Positions 31,714 to 37,296 of a DNA stretch of 37,296 nt are shown piece after piece. The translations under genes were made by a program, and so were the position numbers. The notes under the pieces are model-generated. The model did not search any database. It saw only the letters and a list, made by a program, of their open reading frames with translations, and had not been told where the DNA came from. Source of the stretch: Aquisalimonas sp. (lineage in GTDB: Bacteria; Pseudomonadota; Gammaproteobacteria; Nitrococcales; Aquisalimonadaceae); the NCBI GenBank assembly GCA_007126095.1, contig SLBZ01000088.1, positions 1-37,296 on the forward strand. The letters run 5' to 3'. Every line of letters starts with the position of its first letter. Position 1 is the stretch's first letter.

Positions 31714-32535
31714 TTATCCTGTGCTGCTTCCGGCGGGAATGCAACCGGAAGCCTCCAGCTCGCATTCGATGGCCGCGGCGTCCATGAGTTCCAGCAGAAC
31801 ACGGCGGCTGACGCGGTTGATCCGTGGTGAGCAACGTTGATCCTGCGGAATGTCGAGGTGCGTCTCCAGGGCCGTCATCAGACGCCCCATTCGGCGCAGA
31901 GGCCGCAGCAGCAGCCGGAACAGCGCCTGGCTGATTCCGTCCATTGCAAAGCCGTTCTTGACCGCCCAGGCCGCCGCCGCCCGGGCATGCCATTCGCTGG
32001 AGCGCAGCAGGCTCTGGATCCGTTTCATGTTTGCCCGTAGCGCTGAGCGGGACGCCTGGTTCCCGCCAGGCTCCCCCAGTGCGTCCACCAGGCCATCCAC
32101 TGCCCGGGCGAGTTCCCGCTGGTTCTCCACCAGACAGCGCATGCTGTGGCCGGTGCGCTCCCGACGCCTGTCGCGGAACGCCTGCTCGATGGATGGCTGA
32201 AACAGCGCCCCCTGGGCCACCACCGTCGGAACGCGGCGACCCTGAGAGGCGCCACGGTCGTACCAGACCAACGCGTCCACGGCGGTGCGCGGGTGGCATG
32301 ATTCGGGGGGCAGGGCGGTCAGACCTTCCAGTACTGCCTCGGCAGCAAGTGGGGCATCCTCCGTGTGCAGCGGGTCAAGAGTACGGCCGAGGGCGAAGTT
32401 CAGGACAATGGCGAGTTCGTCGGCTTCCAGGTAGCCCGGGCGCAGGCGGAACATGCGCGCAATCTGCTCGCCGTGTTCGGCGGCAATCGCACGCAGGCGC
32501 TCCCAGTAAAGTACTTCCCGACGGCTGTCGTCCAC
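31714..32535 (-). CDS. Hypothetical protein, mostly helical (273 aa)
   Basis: A 273-residue soluble protein rich in Arg, Leu and Ala, predicted by eye to be mainly helical; no signal peptide or membrane helix. Notable segments are RMFRLRPGYLEADELAIVLN near the N terminus, HPRTAVDALVWYDRGASQGRRVPTV in the middle and RVLLELMDAAAIECELEASGC near the end. I recognise no domain. GTG 32535 follows AGGAGGGCGC, a strong ribosome binding site. It is on the same strand as the two small genes downstream. Confidence 0.65.
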   Translation of the reverse strand: MDDSRREVLYWERLRAIAAEHGEQIARMFRLRPGYLEADELAIVLNFALGRTLDPLHTEDAPLAAEAVLEGLTALPPESCHPRTAVDALVWYDRGASQGRRVPTVVAQGALFQPSIEQAFRDRRRERTGHSMRCLVENQRELARAVDGLVDALGEPGGNQASRSALRANMKRIQSLLRSSEWHARAAAAWAVKNGFAMDGISQALFRLLLRPLRRMGRLMTALETHLDIPQDQRCSPRINRVSRRVLLELMDAAAIECELEASGCIPAGSSTG

Positions 32536-32632
32536 GCGCCCTCCTGGGTGCCTGTCGCGGGCACTTGATCCGCAACCGGTTACACCCGGCGTCTCTTATA
32601 GGGGACACTTTAGCCGAAAGCGGTGGGCGCGC

Positions 32633-33328
32633 CTACCAGCGCAGGGCGGCTGTGGCGTGCCCGGGGGTGACGGCCGTCACATACTGGAAACGCAAGCGTG
32701 CATTGCCCACCGTGATGGCGCCACCGCCGCCATGATACAGCGCGCCGCTGAACGTGGTTGGTTGCGTCCAGAGCTGGAGGCCGGACACGAGCATGCCCAG
32801 TGCGGCATTCCGGATGCCGTCAGCCGGGCGGTCGTCGGCAAATGCGATGATTCCCCCGGCGGTGACGTTCACCAGGGCGGGTCCGGTGAGTGCGCCCGGG
32901 CGCCGGCGGTGCTGCTCTTCCAGGGCGCTGATCCGCAGCGTGTAGCGTGCGCGGTGCAGTGCGTCCGGTTCGCGGTCCCGGCGCGCTGAGAGTTCCGCAA
33001 TCCGCTCGCGGGCGACGCCATGGGGGGGCGGGTTCAGGGCCAGCGTGCCCAGGGCGAGCACGGATTTCACGCTGTTGATGCGGGCATCAAAGCGCGTCGC
33101 CGCGGAGTTGCTCTCGCTCGCCTGGTACAGGCTGTAGCCGAGGTTGGCGCCGTGGAACGCGCTCCAGCCCGCAGTCCAGTACCAAGCATGGTGGGCACCG
33201 GCGTCGGCGGTCGCCTCCAGCTCATGCCAGGCCGTTTGAGTCGACGAGGCCACCGTCCCGGGGGAAGCCAGGATCAGTAGAAGGGCCATCACGACTGCAA
33301 TCGGTCTCGCGGGGCGGTGCGTGATCAA
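32633..33328 (-). CDS. Hypothetical exported protein (231 aa)
   Basis: A 231-residue protein with an apparent Sec signal peptide: basic start (ITHRPARP), hydrophobic core (IAVVMALLLILA) and likely cleavage near TVASS (about residue 28). The rest has moderately hydrophobic segments (SVKSVLALGTLALN, GPALVNVTAGGIIAFA, NAALGMLVSGLQLW) and ends in Gly-rich beta-like sequence. It may be an envelope protein; I recognise no family. The start is TTG 33328, supported by GGGAG 7 nt upstream; ATG 33289 would remove the charged part of the signal peptide. Divergent from the hemolysin III-family gene, with 127 bp between. Confidence 0.6.
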   Translation of the reverse strand: MITHRPARPIAVVMALLLILASPGTVASSTQTAWHELEATADAGAHHAWYWTAGWSAFHGANLGYSLYQASESNSAATRFDARINSVKSVLALGTLALNPPPHGVARERIAELSARRDREPDALHRARYTLRISALEEQHRRRPGALTGPALVNVTAGGIIAFADDRPADGIRNAALGMLVSGLQLWTQPTTFSGALYHGGGGAITVGNARLRFQYVTAVTPGHATAALRW

Positions 33329-33455
33329 ACAGGCATCTCCCTGCCGTTGCGAGTGGGGCGGCTGAACCGGCGCGGCAAAACCGGGAAAGCCGTGTTAGCG
33401 TACTGGAACGGCTGATGTCCGCGCCAGCGGGCGAGAGTTCTCGAAAGGGGGGGCG

Positions 33456-34139
33456 GTGACCCGGATAACACGCGTTTATTCCCGTGCCGAGCAGTGGATG
33501 GACCGGATCGTGCACTGGTGCGGGATCACAGGAGCCGTGGTCGGTGTTGTCGCCATGATGATCGTGGCCGGTGTCGTCGCTCATGGCGATGCGCTGCTGT
33601 GGGCCAGCCTCGTGGTCTACAGCGTCGGGCTGGTGGGCATGCTCGGCTGCTCCGCCCTGTGCAATCACGACCTCACGGACAGCTCCCACTGGGCCGGTCT
33701 GTTCCAGCGCCTGGATCACGCCGGTATCCTGCTCATGATCGCGGCCACGTACACGCCCCTGACGTTGCACGTGATGGGCGGGACAACCGGCTGGATCCTG
33801 TTCGCGTTCGTTTGGTTGATCGCATTGACCGGGATGGCCATCCGCCTGTTCCGACGCGAACCGCTCAAGCCCCGCAGCTCGCTGGCCCTGTATCTGGTCC
33901 TGGGCTGGAGCGTGGTGTTCGCGTTACAGCCGCTGGTCTCCTCGGCGTCGCTGGTGGTTCTGGTGCTCATTCTCGTCGGTGGTGGTCTCTACAGCGTGGG
34001 TGTGCCGTTCTATCTGTGGAAACGGCTGCCGTTCCATAACGCCATCTGGCACGCCTTCGTGGTTGCCGCCGCGGCCTGCCACTATGCGGCAGTCCTGATC
34101 GGTGTCGCCCTGACCGGCGGCGTCGCCAGCAGTAGCTGA
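33456..34139 (+). CDS. Hemolysin III / PAQR-family membrane protein
   Basis: A 227-residue inner-membrane protein with about seven helices. The family's polar residues are present: SALCNH after the second helix (about 70), RLDHAGILLMIAATYTP (about 90-106) and WHAFVVAAAACHY near the C terminus, which together would form the metal-dependent active site typical of the CREST/PAQR superfamily. Hydrolase activity on lipids is proposed for the superfamily; true haemolysin activity is not implied. GTG 33456 follows GAAAGGGGGGGCG. An SDR gene follows after 12 bp, so the two are likely co-transcribed. Confidence 0.88.
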   Translation: MTRITRVYSRAEQWMDRIVHWCGITGAVVGVVAMMIVAGVVAHGDALLWASLVVYSVGLVGMLGCSALCNHDLTDSSHWAGLFQRLDHAGILLMIAATYTPLTLHVMGGTTGWILFAFVWLIALTGMAIRLFRREPLKPRSSLALYLVLGWSVVFALQPLVSSASLVVLVLILVGGGLYSVGVPFYLWKRLPFHNAIWHAFVVAAAACHYAAVLIGVALTGGVASSS

Positions 34140-34151
34140 AGGTCAGCAAAG

Positions 34152-34922
34152 ATGTTCCAACGGTTTCCGGATGGCTTTCACGCACTCATCCAGGGTGCCA
34201 GCCGGGGTATTGGCCTGGAGTGCGTTCGCCAGTTGCTCGCCGAGCCGCGGGTGGGGCGGGTGTACGCCACATCGCGTCGCCCGGAGCGAGCGGAAGCGCT
34301 GCAGGCGCTGGCGGACGAACACCCCGAGCGACTGGTGGTGCTGCGGTTGGATGTGACCGACGAGGCCAGCATCGAGGATGCTGCTGCCACCGTGGCGGCG
34401 CGCAGCCTGCGTCTGCATCTGCTGTTCAACGTCGCCGGGCTTCTCCATGACGAGCATGGGATGGTCCCGGAGAAGCGGCTGAATGACGTCCGACTGGAGA
34501 ACCTGGAGAAGAGTTTCCGGGTGAACGCATTCGGCCCGCTGCTGGTCGCCCGGGCCTTCGCGCAACTCCTGTGCCACCGCGAGCATGCGGTACTGGCGAA
34601 CATGTCCGCGCGTGTGGGCAGCATCGGCGACAACGGCCTGGGCGGCTGGTACGCCTATCGCGGCGCCAAGGCGGCCCAGAACATGTTCACCCGCGGGATT
34701 TCCGTTGAGCTGGGGCGGCGCTCCCGCGCCCTGGTCTGCGTCGCCCTGCACCCGGGGACCACCGACACTGCCTTGTCGGAGCCGTTTCAGGCGCGCGTGC
34801 CGGAGGGCAAGCTGTTCACCACCGAGTACACGGTATCGCGGCTGTTCACCGTGATCGACGGGCTGACCCCGGAGGCGTCGGGCAGTTTTCTTGCCTGGGA
34901 CGGTCAGCCGATCCCTTGGTAG
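34152..34922 (+). CDS. SDR-family oxidoreductase (C-factor-like)
   Basis: A 256-residue short-chain dehydrogenase. The cofactor loop is QGASRGIGLE (residues 14-23, with GASRGIG in place of the usual TGxxxGIG), FNVAGLL stands for NAG (about 96), ANMSARVGSI holds the serine (about 155) and GWYAYRGAKAA supplies YxxxK (about 172-176). LHPGTTDTALSEPF follows as in the C-factor/CsgA-like group, many of which act on carbonyls of unknown identity. ATSRRP after strand two suggests NADP(H). Only 12 bp after the hemolysin III-family gene. It converges on yjbQ with 18 bp between stop codons. Confidence 0.87.
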   Translation: MFQRFPDGFHALIQGASRGIGLECVRQLLAEPRVGRVYATSRRPERAEALQALADEHPERLVVLRLDVTDEASIEDAAATVAARSLRLHLLFNVAGLLHDEHGMVPEKRLNDVRLENLEKSFRVNAFGPLLVARAFAQLLCHREHAVLANMSARVGSIGDNGLGGWYAYRGAKAAQNMFTRGISVELGRRSRALVCVALHPGTTDTALSEPFQARVPEGKLFTTEYTVSRLFTVIDGLTPEASGSFLAWDGQPIPW

Positions 34923-34940
34923 ATGTTCGCGCGGGGCGGA

Positions 34941-35354
34941 TCACTCGCCCTGAAGCGTGATGGTCAGTTCCCGCCGGTGCGGTCTGTGGCGGTGCTCCCA
35001 CAGGTAGACGCCCTGCCAGGTTCCGAGGTGGAGTCGTCCGTCACTCACGGGGATGGTGAGGTCGGTCTGGGTGAGTGCGCTGCGCACATGCGCGGGCATG
35101 TCGTCTGGCCCTTCCATGTCATGCTCGAACAACGGATCGCCGTCCGGCACCAGTCTCGCGAATAGCCGCTCCAGGTCGCGTTGAACCGATGGGTCGGCGT
35201 TCTCCTGAATCAGCAGCGATGCGCTGGTATGCCGGATGAACACATGGCAAAGGGCGGTGCGATACCCGCTATGGGTAACCAGTCGGGTCAGCTCACCGGT
35301 GAGGTCGGTGAGTCCGCGGCCTGACGTGTTGATGACGAGAGCGTGCTGCTGCAT
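34941..35354 (-). CDS. yjbQ: YjbQ / UPF0047 family protein
   Basis: A 137-residue single-domain protein. CHVFIRHTSASLLIQENADPSVQRDLE (about 38-64), MPAHVRSALTQTDLTIPV and LGTWQGVYLWEHR are the conserved family blocks; the histidine, glutamate and asparagine cluster forms the presumed active site. Weak thiamine-phosphate synthase activity has been reported for YjbQ; the main role is unclear. ATG 35354 is preferred over GTG 35360; the ribosome binding site is weak for both. It is divergent from the bTHX gene, with 81 bp between. Confidence 0.9.
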   Translation of the reverse strand: MQQHALVINTSGRGLTDLTGELTRLVTHSGYRTALCHVFIRHTSASLLIQENADPSVQRDLERLFARLVPDGDPLFEHDMEGPDDMPAHVRSALTQTDLTIPVSDGRLHLGTWQGVYLWEHRHRPHRRELTITLQGE

Positions 35355-35435
35355 GGCCACCGTTGCCTTTGTGTTTGTGAAGCAGGAATCTTACCATTGC
35401 GGATTGTATTCGTGACTTCAACCAAGGAGAGCATC

Positions 35436-35552
35436 ATGGCTCGAGGCGATCAGCGCAGCCGCCGCGGCAAGATCTGGCGTGGAACCAACGGCAAAACCCG
35501 CCCGAAAGCATCCAAGATCCGTCGTCAGCGGCGCCTGGAAGCAGGCAAGTAA
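35436..35552 (+). CDS. 30S ribosomal protein bTHX
   Basis: A 38-residue, strongly basic protein. [20 protein letters not shown] matches the Thx family (known from Thermus as [20 protein letters not shown]), with a short extra basic tail. bTHX binds in a pocket at the top of the 30S head and stabilises the rRNA. ATG 35436 is preceded by AAGGAGAGC. Upstream in-frame codons are not needed and lack a family match. It is isolated from other ribosomal genes, which is usual for this family. Confidence 0.9.
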   Translation: [38 protein letters not shown]

Positions 35553-35567
35553 AGTCCCCGCAGACGC

Positions 35568-35615
35568 TGATTGATCGCGAATGCCGGTGTTCGGGCCGTC
35601 ATTCGCGGTCAATCA
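35568..35615. terminator. Long inverted repeat between bTHX and the methyltransferase gene
   Basis: TGATTGATCGCGAATG (35568-35583) and CATTCGCGGTCAATCA (35600-35615) pair at 15 of 16 positions around a 16-nt loop. The right arm encodes the last codons and stop of the minus-strand methyltransferase gene. Lying between two convergent genes, it could end or protect both transcripts, but neither side has a T-run, so a classical intrinsic terminator is not shown. Confidence 0.45.
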
Positions 35616-36168
35616 CGAACAGGCGGGGTGCCTGATCGGGCGTTCCCGGCGGGCGCACCTCCCTCACACCGAATGGCGAGCCAAGAGCGTTCGCCCACTC
35701 CTCAACGGCACTGGCTTCCAGCCTGCCTCCGGAGTGCCCAACGTAAGCAAGAATCGTCAGCCGACCGCTCGGTGCCAGCAACGTTGTCGCCTGGCGGAGC
35801 GCGGGAATGGTCGTGGCAGCACTGGTGATGCGGCTGCGATCGCCTCCGGGAAGGTAGCCCAGGTTGAAGGTAACGGCCGCCACGCGGCCCTGGTGCTCGT
35901 GACCGAGCAGTTCCAGAAGGCTGGCGTGGTCGCCCCGGATGAGTCGCACACGCTCAAGCAGGCCGCCTTGCTGCAGCCGGCGCCGTGCCTGTTCCAGTGC
36001 CGCCTCCTGGATGTCCAGGGCGTAGACCCGCCCGCCGGCCCCGACGCTCCGGGCGAGGAAGGCGGTGTCGTGGCCGTTGCCCGCGGTCGCGTCCACGGCG
36101 ATGGCCCCATCGCTGAGTATCGGTTCCAGCAGCTCGTGGACCAGCGCGGTGAGGGGGCGTCGTTTCAT
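35599..36168 (-). CDS. YtqB/MnmM-type tRNA U34 methyltransferase
   Basis: A 189-residue class I SAM-dependent methyltransferase. VDATAGNGHDTAFLA (25-39) is the SAM-binding motif I of the YtqB/MnmM family, VYALDIQEAALEQAR is motif II, and FNLGYLPGGD (101-110) is the family's active-site signature. MnmM methylates nm5(s2)U34 to mnm5(s2)U34 in tRNA in Gram-positive bacteria; older annotations call the family rRNA methylase. Its ATG (36168-36166) overlaps the stop of the upstream FAD oxidoreductase by 4 bp, so it is translationally coupled. Together the pair covers the two steps that the fused MnmC performs in E. coli (inference). Confidence 0.85.
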   Translation of the reverse strand: MKRRPLTALVHELLEPILSDGAIAVDATAGNGHDTAFLARSVGAGGRVYALDIQEAALEQARRRLQQGGLLERVRLIRGDHASLLELLGHEHQGRVAAVTFNLGYLPGGDRSRITSAATTIPALRQATTLLAPSGRLTILAYVGHSGGRLEASAVEEWANALGSPFGVREVRPPGTPDQAPRLFVIDRE

Positions 36169-37247
36169 CGGGTTGGCAGTCCGGAAAGGTGCGCCACGTC
36201 GACGTGGTCCGGGAGAGGTGTGCCATCCACAATGCGCTCGGCCAGTCGCCGTGCGAGCCAGGGGGCGTGGAGGGTGCCGCGGGAGCCGAGTCCGTTGAGG
36301 ATGCCGATCCGGGGCGCAGCCGGGTGGAATCCGGTAAAGGGGTTGCCCGTCCGGGAGCCCGGCCGGATGCCGGTACGGGCACCGACGACGCGGGCCGTCG
36401 GGTCGCCGTCCGTGAGGCCTGGCAAGGCGTCGAGAAGCGTCCGTTGCGCCTCGCCGGTGGGGGCGCCGGCCTGCGATGCGTGGTCGTAGGTCGAGCCGAT
36501 GCGGTAACGTCCAGGCGCCATTGGCACGAGCGATTTGCCCCCCGTCACGATGACCCGCGGCCAGGTGTCGGGTCGCGCCGGTTCCACGTCCACCGTCTCG
36601 CCGCGCGACGCACGCCAGGGCAGCCCCCGCCACCACGGGTTGGCGAATGCCGCGGCGCCGTCGCAGAACACAACCACATCGGCGCGCAGCCCCCGCCATT
36701 CCAGAGCGCCCCCGGTCGGCCCCGTCATGGCCGGGGCGGTCAGTTGCTCCGGGATCAGGCTTTCGCGCTCCATGAACCAGTGGCGCAGGCCGGAGAGCAG
36801 CGTCTCCATGTCGACCTGGCCACCGCCGTCGATCCGGGTAGCGCCCAGCGGGGCTCGCATTCCTTCCGGCAGCCCGTTGTGCTGAACGGGGCTGATCAGT
36901 TCCCGCCCAGGGCGCTCGTGGCGACGTCGTTCAATGTCGGTCAGTTCCGGTTGCCGCTGCACGATACGCCAGATCGGTTGCGGGTGGTAGACCGTGACGC
37001 CGATGGTCCTGGCGATGCTCTGGTAGGTGCTGTGGCATTCCGCGAGCATGGCATCAAGCTCTCCCGGTGCCTTGTAGCGGCGGCCCGTATACGGGCTGAG
37101 AATGCCTGCAGCGGCGCGACTGGCCGTGCCGTCAGGCGCCCCGGGGTCGGCAATGCAGACATCCAGGCCTCGGGCCATCAGGTGGTAAGCCAGCAGCGAA
37201 CCGGCGATCCCCTGACCGGCAATGAGAACATCCAGGTGGCGTGGCAT
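36165..37247 (-). CDS. MnmC C-domain-like FAD oxidoreductase (stand-alone)
   Basis: A 360-residue DAO-fold flavoprotein. The dinucleotide motif IAGQGIAGSLLAYHL is at about residues 8-22, RAAAGILSPYTGRRYK follows the first helical segment (about 43), and the C terminus has TGIRPGSRTGNPFTGFHP and LGSRGTLHAPWLARRLAERI (GSRG at 321-324). These last blocks resemble the C-terminal oxidoreductase domain of MnmC, which removes the carboxymethyl group from cmnm5(s2)U34. The N-terminal methyltransferase domain of fused MnmC is absent; instead a different methyltransferase is encoded next. ATG 37247 fits the Rossmann start; GTG 37292 would add 15 residues, and any start beyond the window edge cannot be excluded. 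A glycine/D-amino-acid oxidase role is the main alternative. Confidence 0.75.
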   Translation of the reverse strand: MPRHLDVLIAGQGIAGSLLAYHLMARGLDVCIADPGAPDGTASRAAAGILSPYTGRRYKAPGELDAMLAECHSTYQSIARTIGVTVYHPQPIWRIVQRQPELTDIERRRHERPGRELISPVQHNGLPEGMRAPLGATRIDGGGQVDMETLLSGLRHWFMERESLIPEQLTAPAMTGPTGGALEWRGLRADVVVFCDGAAAFANPWWRGLPWRASRGETVDVEPARPDTWPRVIVTGGKSLVPMAPGRYRIGSTYDHASQAGAPTGEAQRTLLDALPGLTDGDPTARVVGARTGIRPGSRTGNPFTGFHPAAPRIGILNGLGSRGTLHAPWLARRLAERIVDGTPLPDHVDVAHLSGLPTR

Positions 37248-37296
37248 CCGGCGCCGTCCGCGAGGTTGCTGAGGAGAAAGGCGGGCCTTCACGCGG

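Overview
The window is a GC-rich, densely packed bacterial chromosome segment. I see no insertion sequences, phage genes, tRNAs, rRNAs or CRISPR repeats. Gene content (TruC, an Atm1-type exporter, a Pat-type acetyltransferase, phenylacetate genes with PaaX, YjbQ, hemolysin III, bTHX) and codon use suggest a gammaproteobacterium. It may be a halophilic Ectothiorhodospiraceae-like organism, but that placement is an inference and not firm.

Left part (1-12064). A CstA-family carbon-starvation carrier, cut at its 5' end by the window edge, is followed by a 107-residue protein ending in Cys-Cys and an ArsA/Get3-like ATPase that overlaps it. Then come a short-chain dehydrogenase, an AI-2E-family membrane protein, a glutathione transferase-like protein, the tRNA pseudouridine synthase TruC (minus strand), a GAF-GGDEF-EAL protein whose GGDEF motif is degenerate, an unknown membrane protein, an Atm1-type ABC half-transporter and a YhiN/BaiN-type flavoprotein.

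Centre (12052-31205). This is a phenylacetate (phenylacetyl-CoA) catabolic island. A minus-strand operon, paaN-paaY-paaF, runs on into a 900-residue Pat-like protein acyltransferase. Divergently, paaG-paaI-paaK-paaX runs on the plus strand. After a 348-bp AT-rich control region comes paaA-B-C-D-E (epoxidase), a complete branched-chain-amino-acid-type ABC importer (livK-H-M-G-F) and a small four-cysteine DUF6455-like protein. PaaK activates phenylacetate, PaaABCE with the maturation factor PaaD epoxidises the CoA thioester, PaaG isomerises it to oxepin-CoA, PaaN oxidises the ring-opened aldehyde and PaaF hydrates a later intermediate. PaaI and PaaY are thioesterases that relieve CoA trapping. 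Three steps are missing here: the oxepin-CoA hydrolase domain, PaaH and PaaJ. Both AT-rich control regions carry GTGAYAC half-sites in palindromic or near-palindromic arrangements, plausible PaaX operators.

Right part (31245-37296). Four minus-strand genes of unknown function (two very small) are followed by a hemolysin III-family membrane protein, a second short-chain dehydrogenase, YjbQ and the tiny ribosomal protein bTHX. Last is a minus-strand pair with a 4-bp overlap: an MnmC C-domain-like FAD oxidoreductase and a YtqB/MnmM-type methyltransferase. This looks like a split, non-orthologous counterpart of the fused enterobacterial MnmC that finishes mnm5U34 in tRNA.

The items I would follow first are the split MnmC-like pair, the CstA / Cys-Cys protein / ArsA-like triad, the Pat-like gene at the end of a paa operon, and the shared operator motif.
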